From Fluviicola sp. (GTDB taxonomy: Bacteria; Bacteroidota; Bacteroidia; Flavobacteriales_D; Crocinitomicaceae): a stretch of 64,000 nt of DNA. Positions 26,369 through 35,609 of the stretch are shown one piece after another. The position numbers and the translations under genes are program-made. The first letter of the stretch is position 1; every line of letters begins with the position of its first letter. The stretch is from contig JARWZO010000009.1 of the NCBI GenBank assembly GCA_029866325.1, positions 1-64,000 on the forward strand, read 5' to 3'. Under the pieces are notes generated by a model. That model ran no database searches. It was not told the origin of the DNA and saw only the letters and a program-made list of their open reading frames with translations.

Positions 26369-27406
26369 ATGACTTCCATGAACTTTAAAATCCTTCTTTT
26401 TTTTGCAATACTCTCCGGTTCAGCAATAGCTCAAACGGGCGGAACCACAGGATTCAATTTTCTTAACCTTCCTTATAATGCCCGCATTACAGCATTGGGA
26501 GGTTCCTTTATAACCGCTCGTGATCTGGATGTAAACCTGGGAATTCAAAATCCGGCACTTCTCAATTCGGAAATGCACAAACGCGGAAGCATCAGTCAAA
26601 CATTGTTGGCCGGTGGAATCAATAGCGGACAATTGAATTATGCCTACCATTTTGCGAATAACATTACCGGAGCTGCTCATTTCAGATACGTCTCTTACGG
26701 CAAAATGAAACGCACCGATATTAATGGCAGCGATTTAGGTACGTTCAGTCCGGGTGATTTTGTTTTGGGAGCCAGCGCCGGAAAAAGCATCAATGAACGG
26801 TTGCACATCGGAGCCACATTCAATATTATTTATTCGCAGCTAGATCAATACATTGCTTTCGGTAATTCATTAGACATTGGCGGTTGTTATACCAATGATG
26901 AAAGACGACTTGTTTTATCCGGAGTTGTAAAAAATCTGGGGATTCAATGGAAAGGATACAATGAAACACGTAGTTCATTGCCATTAGAAATACAAATGGG
27001 AGTTTCGCACAAGCTAAAGCATGCTCCTTTTCGCTTCTCATTATTAGGTCAACATCTTCAGAAATGGGACCTTACTTATAACGATCCGAATGCAAAAGAA
27101 ACCATAGACGCACTTACGGGTGAAGTCATTCCTATTAACAAGGCAGGTTTTGTTGAGAAACTGGCAAGGCATTTCGTGGTTCAAACAGAGATTTTATTCG
27201 GGGAAAAGCTTCATTTACGCATCGGATTCGATTACAACAGAAGACAGGAGTTGAAGTTAACGCAACGTCCGGGTATTTCAGGTTTTAGTTTTGGGGCAGG
27301 AATGTACTTCAAACGCTTTTCAGTCGATTACGGTTTTATGAGCTATTCCGCAGCCGGAATGCAACATGCTCTTAGCATTTCAATCCCGCTTGGTGGGTCA
27401 AAATAG
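26369..27406 (+). CDS. porQ: type IX secretion system protein PorQ
   Basis: 345 residues starting at ATG 26369 (or 26378, MNFKILLF), which opens a signal peptide ending AIAQ. The mature start GGTTGFNFLNLPYNARITALGGSF is the PorQ signature, and the remainder reads as a FadL-like outer-membrane barrel. PorQ works with PorU, PorV and PorZ in the T9SS attachment complex on the cell surface. It fits the many proteins in this window that have T9SS sorting domains. A CMP kinase gene follows downstream, a neighbourhood usual for porQ, here with one outer-membrane protein gene between. Confidence 0.85.
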   Translation: MTSMNFKILLFFAILSGSAIAQTGGTTGFNFLNLPYNARITALGGSFITARDLDVNLGIQNPALLNSEMHKRGSISQTLLAGGINSGQLNYAYHFANNITGAAHFRYVSYGKMKRTDINGSDLGTFSPGDFVLGASAGKSINERLHIGATFNIIYSQLDQYIAFGNSLDIGGCYTNDERRLVLSGVVKNLGIQWKGYNETRSSLPLEIQMGVSHKLKHAPFRFSLLGQHLQKWDLTYNDPNAKETIDALTGEVIPINKAGFVEKLARHFVVQTEILFGEKLHLRIGFDYNRRQELKLTQRPGISGFSFGAGMYFKRFSVDYGFMSYSAAGMQHALSISIPLGGSK

Positions 27407-27528
27407 TGGTAAGACAACGTTAAAAATCTGTTATTTTAACATACTTTAAGTCTTGGGCATACGATACCATAGTCAGTAAAAAACAGCCCTTTAGAGGTTA
27501 TTCACCTAATTTTGTTTATAACTAAGGC

Positions 27529-27558
27529 TTGTCGGCTAAAAAGTTTTATTTACATTCG
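27529..27558 (+). promoter_or_regulatory. promoter of outer-membrane protein gene 27582-28256
   Basis: TTG (27529-27531), 19-base spacer, TACATTCG (27551-27558), one mismatch from TAnnTTTG. Expected transcription start near 27565, 17 bases before the ATG. Confidence 0.5.
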
Positions 27559-27581
27559 CTCAAACCAATATTTAAAAAAGT

Positions 27582-28256
27582 ATGAAAAAGTTAAGTTTAT
27601 TAGTTGGTGGTTTGATCTTATCAACCGCTGTAATGGCTCAAAAACCGGATGCAAGTGTACATAACACATTAGAAGGTTTGATTAATTGGAATACATCTTC
27701 TTTGTCTTTCACTGCACCTTCTCTTCGTTACCGTTACTTCGTTCAAGACAACATCGCTGTTCGTGTGACTTTGGGTCTTGACAACAATTCTACCACAGAC
27801 AATTTCTTTGAAAATGGTGATGGAACTGGAGCTACAGGTTCTTACGAATCAAAAAGCAACTTTTTGAACTTCGGAATTGGTGCTGAGTACCACTTTGGAG
27901 GAACAGATCGTTTGTCTCCTTACGCTGGTTTAGAAATCATGTTGGGTTCTGGTAAAAACACAGATGACGGTGCTAATTCTGATGGTACTTCTTATGTTGC
28001 TGACTACACAGAAACTTCTGAAGCTAAAGCAAGCATGTTTGGTGTAAATGTAGTTGCTGGTGCTGACTACTATTTTGCTGAGAACTTCTACATGGGTCTT
28101 GAATTAGGTCTTGCATGGTCTTCTTTTACTGATAAAGAAGGTGAAACTAGCGTTACAACTGGTGGAACAACTTTCAAAACAGTTACTGCTGAACAAAAAT
28201 CTTCTTTTTTGAGCACAGGTGCTGTAGGTACTTTCCGTCTTGGATGGAGATTCTAA
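27582..28256 (+). CDS. outer-membrane beta-barrel protein, probably abundant
   Basis: 224 residues. Signal peptide at 1-19 (LSLLVGGLILSTAVMAQ). OmpA-like 8-stranded barrel pattern with loops rich in Gly, Ser, Thr and Asp and a final strand GTFRLGWRF. The codons are biased (many GGT, GCT, TCT, GAA), stronger than in its neighbours, suggesting high expression. It has its own promoter and a strong terminator, so it is a separate unit between porQ and cmk. Specific function unknown. Confidence 0.82.
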   Translation: MKKLSLLVGGLILSTAVMAQKPDASVHNTLEGLINWNTSSLSFTAPSLRYRYFVQDNIAVRVTLGLDNNSTTDNFFENGDGTGATGSYESKSNFLNFGIGAEYHFGGTDRLSPYAGLEIMLGSGKNTDDGANSDGTSYVADYTETSEAKASMFGVNVVAGADYYFAENFYMGLELGLAWSSFTDKEGETSVTTGGTTFKTVTAEQKSSFLSTGAVGTFRLGWRF

Positions 28257-28278
28257 TAATTCCTTTTGGAAATTTGAA

Positions 28279-28305
28279 GGGGAGCTTTTTAGCTCCCTTT
28301 TTTTT
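28279..28305 (+). terminator. rho-independent terminator after outer-membrane protein gene
   Basis: GGGGAGCT-tttt-AGCTCCC stem (28279-28297) followed by eight T. Confidence 0.9.
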
Positions 28306-28360
28306 GTGCCCAACTAGTTCTATTCACTATCTTTACAATAACTTAGAGGTAAAGAGATTT

Positions 28361-29071
28361 ATGTCGGAAGAAAAAAAGAAGATTACCATCGCCATTGACG
28401 GTTACTCATCGTGTGGAAAAAGTACGCTTGCAAAAGCATTAGCCCATACGCTGCAGTACGTTTTTGTCGATTCCGGAGCTATGTACCGCTGTATTTGTTT
28501 ATTTGCATTACGCAATGGCTTTGTAAGCAATGGAATGGTGGATAAGCAGGCATTGATCGAACGGCTACCTGAAATCACCCTCTCGTTTCACAAAAACCCG
28601 GAAACGGGAGATCAAGCTATTTTATTGAACAACGAAGATGTTTCGATGCTCATTCGCTCCTTTGAAATTTCACAATCGGTCAGTCAAATTGCCACCATCA
28701 AAGAGGTCAGACAAAAATTGGTTCACCAGCAGCAATTACTTGGGCAAAAAGGTGGAATCGTAATGGATGGGCGTGATATCGGCACCGTGGTCTTCCCACA
28801 TGCAGAATTGAAACTATTCCTCACTGCCTCCATAGAAGTACGCACACAAAGACGTTTTGACGAAATGTTCAACAAAGGTCAGGAAGTAGCATTTGAAACC
28901 GTTAAACAGAATTTATTGGAGCGCGATCGCATAGATAGCACACGTGAAGAGAGTCCGCTTCGACAAGCAGAAGATGCTATTGTAATTGATAACAGTAACT
29001 TAACTCCCGATGGACAGCTCAAGCAGGCATTGGAGTTAGTCAAAGAAGCGATCCACCAACAACTCGCCTGA
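28361..29071 (+). CDS. cmk: (d)CMP kinase
   Basis: 236 residues from ATG 28361; upstream codons of the open frame read through the terminator and are not coding. P-loop DGYSSCGKST at 13-22, then VDSGAMYRCICLFA and MDGRDIGTVVFPHAELKLFLTAS, and the lid block RDRIDSTREESPL. It phosphorylates CMP and dCMP in pyrimidine nucleotide synthesis. The family form SG(S)GKST is here SSCGKST. Confidence 0.93.
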   Translation: MSEEKKKITIAIDGYSSCGKSTLAKALAHTLQYVFVDSGAMYRCICLFALRNGFVSNGMVDKQALIERLPEITLSFHKNPETGDQAILLNNEDVSMLIRSFEISQSVSQIATIKEVRQKLVHQQQLLGQKGGIVMDGRDIGTVVFPHAELKLFLTASIEVRTQRRFDEMFNKGQEVAFETVKQNLLERDRIDSTREESPLRQAEDAIVIDNSNLTPDGQLKQALELVKEAIHQQLA

Positions 29072-29235
29072 TTTGTTGAAAGCTTAACACCCTATTTCTT
29101 CCTATTTTTTTGTGATAATTGCCTGCTAGATGTGAATAATCATTGGAAGCCTGTTTTCCTTCAACGAGACCTGTGATCTATTCATCTAGTTGATTCTTCT
29201 TTGAACTGTTTACACTAAAAGCTAACTATAATGTG

Positions 29236-29243
29236 TAAATTTG
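29236..29243 (+). promoter_or_regulatory. -7 box TAAATTTG of ACT-domain gene
   Basis: Full match to TAnnTTTG, 26 bases before the ATG at 29270. Because it overlaps codons that follow the ATG at 29231, it argues for the later start. No TTG at the standard -33 spacing. Confidence 0.45.
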
Positions 29244-29269
29244 CACACCTGTTTAAATCTTACCGTAGT

Positions 29270-29932
29270 ATGTTATCAATTGGAAAAATTACTGAAGAAA
29301 TTATCGGACGAAGCCCTTTTTTAAGAGAGGCAATGACCGACGATCTAATCAACATCTCCTCACTAGCACGAAAAATAAAACCAGAAATTGAAGAAACACT
29401 TGGCAAAGAAGTCAAAGAAGGTGCCATCGTAATGGCTATCAAGCGCATGTCGCCTGGTCTGTACCACCGTCTTAACTTAAAAATCACCAATATCATCGGT
29501 GAGCTTGGTGATTTTCTTGTTCGCAGTAATCTGGAGGATTACACTTTTGAAAATACCGAGTCGTTGCGTCAAAAGCAAGCAGATTTGGTACAACTTGTCA
29601 ACTCCGATTCTGACGTTTTTTACACGATTTGTCGCGGTGTTACTGAAACCACAATTATTGCTTCTTCCAGTATCTCGAATAAAATCAGCAACTTGCTCAT
29701 CAACGAACGCTTAAAGTCGCACACAACCGATTTGGCTTCAATTACGGTAAAATTACCGGCTGTAAACTCTGAAGTTTACGGCGTGTATTATTACATTCTG
29801 AAGCATTTGGCTTGGGAAGGGTTGAACATTGTTGAAGTGGTTTCTACAGCCAATGAGTTTACAATTATTGTGAAACAAGACCATGTAGACAAAGCATTCA
29901 AAGTATTGATGCAATTGAAACGAGGAAAATAA
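29270..29932 (+). CDS. ACT-domain protein of unknown function
   Basis: 220 residues from ATG 29270. Residues 1-150 are helical (SIGKITEEIIGRSPFLREAM...), with a DNA-binding-like or coiled look but no clear motif. The C-terminal 65 residues form an ACT-like fold (ITVKLPAVNSEVYGVYYYILKHLAWEGLNIVEVVSTANEFTIIVKQDHVDKAFKVL), of the type that binds amino acids in aspartate kinases. The kinase part is absent, so this is a stand-alone regulatory protein. It ends in a strong terminator and seems to be a single-gene unit. Confidence 0.75.
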   Translation: MLSIGKITEEIIGRSPFLREAMTDDLINISSLARKIKPEIEETLGKEVKEGAIVMAIKRMSPGLYHRLNLKITNIIGELGDFLVRSNLEDYTFENTESLRQKQADLVQLVNSDSDVFYTICRGVTETTIIASSSISNKISNLLINERLKSHTTDLASITVKLPAVNSEVYGVYYYILKHLAWEGLNIVEVVSTANEFTIIVKQDHVDKAFKVLMQLKRGK

Positions 29933-29945
29933 CCCATTATAAAAC

Positions 29946-29985
29946 AGAAAAGCCGCGATTCTTCAATCGCGGCTTTTCTATTTTA
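29946..29985 (+). terminator. rho-independent terminator after ACT-domain gene
   Basis: Perfect 15-bp stem (AGAAAAGCCGCGATT, 29946-29960, with its inverse at 29965-29979), loop CTTC, then T-rich sequence. Works in either direction. Confidence 0.9.
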
Positions 29986-29987
29986 TA

Positions 29988-30131
29988 ATGCTCAATGTTG
30001 AATGCTGAATTTTGAATTAGGATTCTCTGTAAACATAGACTTATCCAACTGATTGAAGTTGTGAATAGGAATTCACTTCATCTTTTTTGTAGGAGCCTCA
30101 TTCAACATTAAAAATTAAGCATTCAAAATTT
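29988..30131. repeat. inverted-repeat heptamer element (copy 2)
   Basis: Left arm CAATGTTGAATGCTGAATTT (about 29993-30012) pairs with a right arm of ATTCAACATTAAAAATTAAG type (about 30099-30118 onwards). In between, GTGAAT-agga-ATTCAC (30061-30076) is a small hairpin. It sits between convergent genes. Same architecture as copies at 18909-19106 and 59964-60102. Confidence 0.65.
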
Positions 30132-30134
30132 CTA

Positions 30135-30875
30135 TTAATCTGCTTTAATCAATTCTCCCGACCCCGATCGAACGATATTAACTACAGACGGATTGCCTTT
30201 GTAATAGATGTTTCCACTACTTTTAATATAGCCATGCAACGGAATTCCATCTGCGCGCAGTTTCACATGTCCGGGAGTATCAGAAGCTACATACACCGAA
30301 TCGGTAATCGTCAAATCATACACATCGCAATAACCATTACTTCGGGCGCTGATCCGGGCCTGTTCAGTGGTTCCGTGAAAGGTATAATCGCCCCAACCAT
30401 GCGAAATATCTGCATCAATTACTTTTGAGTTGAGCGTCAAATCAACAGGACCGGCACCATCGCGCACCATCAACGTGAAATAATCGATATTCAAAGTGCC
30501 TTCCGATTTCAAATATTCCGATCCTTCGTAGTGAACATTGATAATACTGGTGAAATGAATTTCTACCAATAACTCCCGCTTCGCATTTCGAAGGAAAGCG
30601 CATTTGTTTTTATTCGTGACCTCCAACAATTTATCCGTAACCTTACATTCAACCAGTTTCACCACATTCTTCCCTCCTTTTATCACTACTTTATCGGTAG
30701 AATCCTGAATCAGCACATAAGCAACGTGCGGATGCAATTTCAAGCGGTCAAAATCCGAAAGTGGGATCTCCAATGTTGTATCCTCGCCGGTGGATTTAAA
30801 ACACTTGCGATCTTCGGGTTTCTTACAAGCCGAGAATCCGGCTACTACCAAACAAACGATCAACCAATACCTCAT
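30135..30875 (-). CDS. head-GIN domain lipoprotein (DUF2807)
   Basis: 246 residues. Lipoprotein signal with Cys17 (VAGFSAC). The rest is a right-handed beta-helix-like GIN domain, with repeating turns LKLHPHVAYVLIQDSTDKVVIKG ... LLEVTNKNKCAF ... INVHYEGSEYLKSEGTLNIDYF ... SGNIYYKGNPSVVN. The domain is common in Bacteroidota envelope proteins; the function is uncertain (putative adhesin or anti-sigma-linked scaffold). Its start overlaps the stop of the PagL-like gene by 4 bases. Confidence 0.83.
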   Translation of the reverse strand: MRYWLIVCLVVAGFSACKKPEDRKCFKSTGEDTTLEIPLSDFDRLKLHPHVAYVLIQDSTDKVVIKGGKNVVKLVECKVTDKLLEVTNKNKCAFLRNAKRELLVEIHFTSIINVHYEGSEYLKSEGTLNIDYFTLMVRDGAGPVDLTLNSKVIDADISHGWGDYTFHGTTEQARISARSNGYCDVYDLTITDSVYVASDTPGHVKLRADGIPLHGYIKSSGNIYYKGNPSVVNIVRSGSGELIKAD

Positions 30876-32032
30876 TTTTGCTTGTATTTAAAAGTGTACC
30901 CGATTCCGTATTCAATATAATCCGCTTTCGCCCAATGCGATTTCAATACAAGATTGGCTGTGATTCCATTATCAAATTGATAACGCATCCCAACTCGGTG
31001 ATACAACGGACCGTCGGTTTGATACCTGTCTTTTATATAAGTTCCCATTCCAAGTACAATTTGCATGTGATCCAATGGCAGAACGTATGCCGCATACACT
31101 CCGATTTGAAAAATACTCCATTGTGTTTTAGGAACATAACCTTTGTAATTGAAGACCGATTGTTTTGACATGAGATCAAACGCAATTTCCATCCCTACTT
31201 TCGGTCGGAATAATCTTCGTTCCATAATCGACACCGCATAAATCGGGAATTTTTTTCCGGAAGTCGGGAAGATTTCTTTTGCAGAAAGAATTCCCAACAG
31301 ATGGAATTTCCAATTTCTAAAAAACGGTTGCCGGGCCTGAGTAGTAAGCACTACAGATGACGGTTCATTCTTTAATCGGTAAGCATATCCCAAACCGATA
31401 TTGGGCATGTTTAGCCCCAAATTCGGTACTTTGGAAGAACCGTTTGACAAATGCGACAGGTCGAAACTATAAATAAGCTGATGACGTTCCGCAAGCTGAA
31501 CATGTCCTTCTATTCCTAAACAAATCAACGCGTTGATATGGGTACTTATAGCAACATTTTTCGGATTCGTTTCCTGATCAAACACTTTCGTAATAAACCC
31601 TACACCACAACCGAGTTTTCCGCTTAATTGATGGCGTTTGCCTTTATTCATTGGAAACTCGATGAATCCGTAAGTACCGAATGCTTGCCCCAAGATGGCA
31701 TTGTTACCAACTGTGGAACCATACAAGGTAACTCCGATATACGGATGCTTATAACGTACATGCCATTCTTTTTGAGCTCCCAATCGTTTTGCAATTGAAA
31801 CTTCTGCTCCAAAAATCGGTTCCTTCGGTAAATGGCTCATTACGCCTCTGTGAGCCGCCAAAAATCCGCTTTTTTGTTTTATCGAAAGGTAGAGCGACGC
31901 GTCTTCACGAACTATGTTCTCGCGCCTAAGTCTTTTATTTGGACTCACGAATTGTTCTGTTGACGCAACCTCATTTAGTTGAGCTTTTGCCACCAGTGGG
32001 ATAAAAATCAAGAAGAAAATCCATTTGAACAT
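30872..32032 (-). CDS. PagL-like acyloxyacyl hydrolase (lipid A 3-O-deacylase family)
   Basis: 386 residues. Signal peptide at 1-18. The second half contains the PagL-like block YSFDLSHLSNGSSKVPNLGLNMPNIGLGYAYRL, in which His-x-Ser corresponds to the catalytic His and Ser of PagL. The family removes acyl chains from lipid A in the outer membrane. It is longer than PagL (about 170), with an extra C-terminal barrel-like half (IGVYAAYVLPLDHMQIVLGMG...), as in many Bacteroidota homologues. Coupled (4-base overlap) to the GIN lipoprotein gene. Confidence 0.78.
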   Translation of the reverse strand: MFKWIFFLIFIPLVAKAQLNEVASTEQFVSPNKRLRRENIVREDASLYLSIKQKSGFLAAHRGVMSHLPKEPIFGAEVSIAKRLGAQKEWHVRYKHPYIGVTLYGSTVGNNAILGQAFGTYGFIEFPMNKGKRHQLSGKLGCGVGFITKVFDQETNPKNVAISTHINALICLGIEGHVQLAERHQLIYSFDLSHLSNGSSKVPNLGLNMPNIGLGYAYRLKNEPSSVVLTTQARQPFFRNWKFHLLGILSAKEIFPTSGKKFPIYAVSIMERRLFRPKVGMEIAFDLMSKQSVFNYKGYVPKTQWSIFQIGVYAAYVLPLDHMQIVLGMGTYIKDRYQTDGPLYHRVGMRYQFDNGITANLVLKSHWAKADYIEYGIGYTFKYKQK

Positions 32033-32063
32033 AGCTCAAAAATAAACGTTTTTTTGTTTATGC

Positions 32064-32071
32064 TAAATTTG
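32064..32071 (+). promoter_or_regulatory. -7 box TAAATTTG of mazG
   Basis: Full match to TAnnTTTG, ending 4 bases before the ATG at 32076, which implies a leaderless or near-leaderless mRNA. No TTG at the expected -33 distance. Confidence 0.4.
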
Positions 32072-32075
32072 CAGC

Positions 32076-32885
32076 ATGGAAACTTCACCCAACACAATTA
32101 ATGCAACCGATCCGCGATTGATCGCCTTTCAACGTTTATTGGATGTCATGGACGATTTGCGCGAAAAATGTCCGTGGGATCGCAAACAAACACTTGACAG
32201 CCTGCGCCATCTAACCATCGAAGAAACGTATGAATTGGCAGACGCGATTATCAGTAATGATATGGAAGGTTTGAAAGGAGAATTAGGGGATTTGTTTCTT
32301 CATTTGGTGTTTTACAGCAAAATCGCATCTGAACAAGGAGCCTTTGACGTAACAGATGTGCTGAATGCGATTTGCGAAAAACTCATTTACCGGCATCCGC
32401 ATATATATGGTGATGTAGTGGCTGAATCGGAAGACGAGGTGAAATCGAACTGGGAAAAGCTCAAACTGAAAGAAGGAAAAACATCGGTACTTCAAGGTGT
32501 GCCTGTTTCCTTGCCAGCGTTGGTAAAAGCCATCCGAATTCAGGACAAAGTAAAAGGTGTTGGTTTTGATTGGGATGATATTGCTGACGTAAAAGCAAAG
32601 GTATCAGAAGAACTTGCTGAGCTGGATGAAGCAATTGCGAGCAAGAATCAATCTGCTATAGAAGACGAATTCGGCGATGTTTTATTTTCGTTGGTCAATT
32701 ATGCGCGCTTCCTTCATGTAAATCCGGAAGATGCCCTTGAACGAACCAATCGGAAATTCAGAGAACGTTTTATGCTAATGGAAACATTTATTACTGAGTC
32801 TGGAAATGACATTTCAAACATGCAACTCACTGAGATGGATGTTTATTGGGAGCAAGCAAAAAAAACGTTACGCAAAGAATCTTAA
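32076..32885 (+). CDS. mazG: nucleoside triphosphate pyrophosphohydrolase MazG
   Basis: 269 residues with two MazG domains. Domain 1: CPWDRKQTLDSLRHLTIEETYELADAI with the EExxExxD metal motif; domain 2: EELAELDEAIASKNQSAIEDEFGDVLFSLVNYAR. The bridging VKAIRIQDKVKGVGFDWDD is typical of E. coli-type MazG. It hydrolyses NTPs to NMP and pyrophosphate, cleaning the pool of abnormal nucleotides. Single-gene unit. Confidence 0.93.
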   Translation: METSPNTINATDPRLIAFQRLLDVMDDLREKCPWDRKQTLDSLRHLTIEETYELADAIISNDMEGLKGELGDLFLHLVFYSKIASEQGAFDVTDVLNAICEKLIYRHPHIYGDVVAESEDEVKSNWEKLKLKEGKTSVLQGVPVSLPALVKAIRIQDKVKGVGFDWDDIADVKAKVSEELAELDEAIASKNQSAIEDEFGDVLFSLVNYARFLHVNPEDALERTNRKFRERFMLMETFITESGNDISNMQLTEMDVYWEQAKKTLRKES

Positions 32886-33005
32886 TGCGGCACCGATGAC
32901 TCAATAATCGCTACGTTTTGTCATTTTTTCACATTTACATCGCCAATAAAGGTTAAATATGTACCTTCGAAGCCGCTGAAAAGCACAATAAATAACAGAA
33001 TACCC

Positions 33006-35348
33006 ATGAAGCTAGTTCTCTCCTTGATTGCCTTATTAGTTATTTCTACTACCACATTTGGTCAGGATCACATTGTACGTGGATTTATTCACAACAATCT
33101 CAATGATGAGGTTATTCCGTTTCAAAAAGTATTATTGATCCCCACAGAACAAGGGCGAGATATACTCGGAGCAACCACTGACGTAAACGGATTCTTCTCT
33201 ATTCCGAAAGTATCTATCGGAGTTTATTTACTTAAAATTCAAAACCCGGAGTTTGCTCTTTATGAGCGCGAAATTGCGGTTACCAAGAAAGATGGTATCA
33301 CAGATATTCGTGTTGACATGTTAAAACCTGACGGAACAGATTTGGATGAATTTGAGGTTTCCGCCGAAACAAAACGCAAAACAACCGAGGTACTTATTTC
33401 GGTAAGCAGTCTTACCAAAAAAGATGTTGAACGAATCCCGGGAATGGGTGCGGAAAATGACATAGTCGGTGCATTTTCAGTTACTCCGGGAGTTGTAACT
33501 ACGGGTGACCAAGGTGGTCAGTTGTACGTGCGTGGTGGAACCCCGATTCAAAATAAGGTGTTGCTCGACGGTATGACAGTCTACAATCCATTCCACTCTA
33601 TCGGTTTCTTTTCCATCTTCGAAACGGAGCTCATTAAAAACGTAGACATTTATACCGGAGGTTTTGATTCCCGTTACGGTGGACGTATTTCATCGATCAT
33701 GGACATTACCTATCGCGATGGCAATAAAAAAGAATTCGGAGGAAAAGTTTCCGTATCTCCTTTCCTCGGAAAATTAGTGCTTGAAGGTCCTTTGTATCGT
33801 CAAAAAGAAAAAGGTGGTGGCGCTGCTTCTTATGTCTTTTCAGGAAAACATTCCTTATTGGATTATACGGCAAAATCATTGTATCGCAATGTCAACAATG
33901 GTGATGGACTTCCTTACAACTTTACGGATTTATACGGTAAATTGACCTTTGCGGCAAGCGGAGGATCTAAATTCTCGTTTTTCGGATTCAACAACAACGA
34001 TAAAGTAAACTATTCTGAAATCGCTGACTTAAGTTTCTCTCAATCTGGCGGAGGAATGTCTTTTGTGTTGGTTCCATCCGGTTCACCAACGTTTATTCGT
34101 GGTCACCTGAATGGTTCCAATTACAAAACAACTTTCCAGGAAGTGGGTGCAAACGAACGCAACAGCTCTATTTTCGGTGCCGATCTAGGATTTGACTTTA
34201 CCTATTTCTTGAAAAACGAAGGACAAATTGATTATGGTATCAATATGAACCTTTTCAAAACGGATTATCTTACCTACAATGAAGCAGCGTCAAAAATTCA
34301 ATCCGTTTCTAATACAACTGAAATTGGTGCGTATGTTAACTACAAATGGGTTACTACTCGTTTTGTGATTCAACCAGGATTTAGGGCGCAGGTATACGCT
34401 TCATTGTCGACAATATCTCCCGAACCAAGACTTGGTGTTAAATTCAACGCTACCGAGCGTTTCCGATTAAAATTCTCGGGAGGTCGCTACTCGCAAAACT
34501 TTACATCTGCTTCTTCCGACAGAGATGTTGTGAACTTATTCAACGGTTTGCTTTCTGCACCTACCAATGTTCAGGAAACGTTTATCACAGAATTCAACAA
34601 AGTAAAAAATCCTAAAAACGGTCTTCAGTATTCATGGCATGCGATCTTAGGAGGCGAAGTTGATTTGACGAAAGCACTTTCCTTAAACATTGAAGGATAC
34701 TACAAATTTTTCCCACAACTAAGTAACATCAATGTCAACAAAATATTCGATGACACGAAAGATTTTGATGATGTTGATGACGTTTACAAAAAAGACTTCT
34801 TGATCGAATCAGGACAATCTTACGGTTTGGATATCTTGTTGAAGTATTCGAAAGATCGTTTGTTCTTGTGGGGAGTTTATTCTTACGGAAAATCAACCCG
34901 TTGGGATGGATTTACATCCTACGCTCCAGTTTTCGACCGTCGTCATAATATCAACTTGGTTGGAACCTATGTATTCGGAAAGAAAAAAACATTGGAAGTA
35001 AACATTCGTTGGAACCTAGCTTCAGGACTTCCATTTACACCAACTGCAGGTTTCTACCAAAATGACAATATGGGTGGAGGGGTTACAACTGATTACACAA
35101 CCAGTAATGTGAACGAAGTAGGTCTTTTATTAGGAGATTACAATAGTAAACGACTTCCGTATTACCACCGTTTGGACGTGACCGTGAAAAAACAATTCAA
35201 GTTCAAAAACTCAACCGAACTGGAAATTATCGGGGCGATTACAAATTCGTATGATCGTAAAAACATCTTCTACGTGAATCGTGTAACCAACAAAACCGTT
35301 TATCAATTCCCATTGCTTCCTAGTATGGGAATCAGCTATAAGTTTTAA
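33006..35348 (+). CDS. TonB-dependent receptor with carboxypeptidase-like domain
   Basis: 780 residues. Signal peptide at 1-19, carboxypeptidase-like regulatory domain at about 22-105 (HIVRGFIHNNLNDEVIPFQKVLLI...), plug domain (GAFSVTPGVVTTGDQGGQLYVRGGTPIQNKVLLDGMTVYNP) and a barrel to the end (TVYQFPLLPSMGISYKF). No SusD-like partner follows. Substrate unknown. It has its own terminator at 35371-35399. Confidence 0.87.
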   Translation: MKLVLSLIALLVISTTTFGQDHIVRGFIHNNLNDEVIPFQKVLLIPTEQGRDILGATTDVNGFFSIPKVSIGVYLLKIQNPEFALYEREIAVTKKDGITDIRVDMLKPDGTDLDEFEVSAETKRKTTEVLISVSSLTKKDVERIPGMGAENDIVGAFSVTPGVVTTGDQGGQLYVRGGTPIQNKVLLDGMTVYNPFHSIGFFSIFETELIKNVDIYTGGFDSRYGGRISSIMDITYRDGNKKEFGGKVSVSPFLGKLVLEGPLYRQKEKGGGAASYVFSGKHSLLDYTAKSLYRNVNNGDGLPYNFTDLYGKLTFAASGGSKFSFFGFNNNDKVNYSEIADLSFSQSGGGMSFVLVPSGSPTFIRGHLNGSNYKTTFQEVGANERNSSIFGADLGFDFTYFLKNEGQIDYGINMNLFKTDYLTYNEAASKIQSVSNTTEIGAYVNYKWVTTRFVIQPGFRAQVYASLSTISPEPRLGVKFNATERFRLKFSGGRYSQNFTSASSDRDVVNLFNGLLSAPTNVQETFITEFNKVKNPKNGLQYSWHAILGGEVDLTKALSLNIEGYYKFFPQLSNINVNKIFDDTKDFDDVDDVYKKDFLIESGQSYGLDILLKYSKDRLFLWGVYSYGKSTRWDGFTSYAPVFDRRHNINLVGTYVFGKKKTLEVNIRWNLASGLPFTPTAGFYQNDNMGGGVTTDYTTSNVNEVGLLLGDYNSKRLPYYHRLDVTVKKQFKFKNSTELEIIGAITNSYDRKNIFYVNRVTNKTVYQFPLLPSMGISYKF

Positions 35349-35370
35349 TACTTTCTTTGTGAAGAATAGA

Positions 35371-35399
35371 AAAGGATTCGTAATCGGATCCTTTTTTTG
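35371..35399 (+). terminator. rho-independent terminator after TonB receptor gene
   Basis: AAAGGATTCG-taat-CGGATCCTTT stem with one G-T pair, then T-run ending near 35399. The remaining 210 bases up to 35610 are AT-rich and show nothing I can support. Confidence 0.85.
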
Positions 35400-35609
35400 T
35401 GCGCTCATTTTTGTTGAATAAGCGATGTTAAAAACACGTCATTTTCAACGGAAAAGAAACTAAAAAAGAACAAACACCCTCCATTCAACCTTAAAAACTT
35501 CCGATTTTCATTAAAAACCACCCTTTTTAATATCTTTTCTGTTTTCTTAGCCAACCAACTGAAAATTAGCCCGTCTAGTCAATGTTGTACTACTAAACTT
35601 ATAAAACCC

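Noticed and set aside
28244-28360. Upstream extension of the CMP kinase frame
   Set aside because: It reads through the outer-membrane protein stop and the strong terminator; the family start is at 28361.
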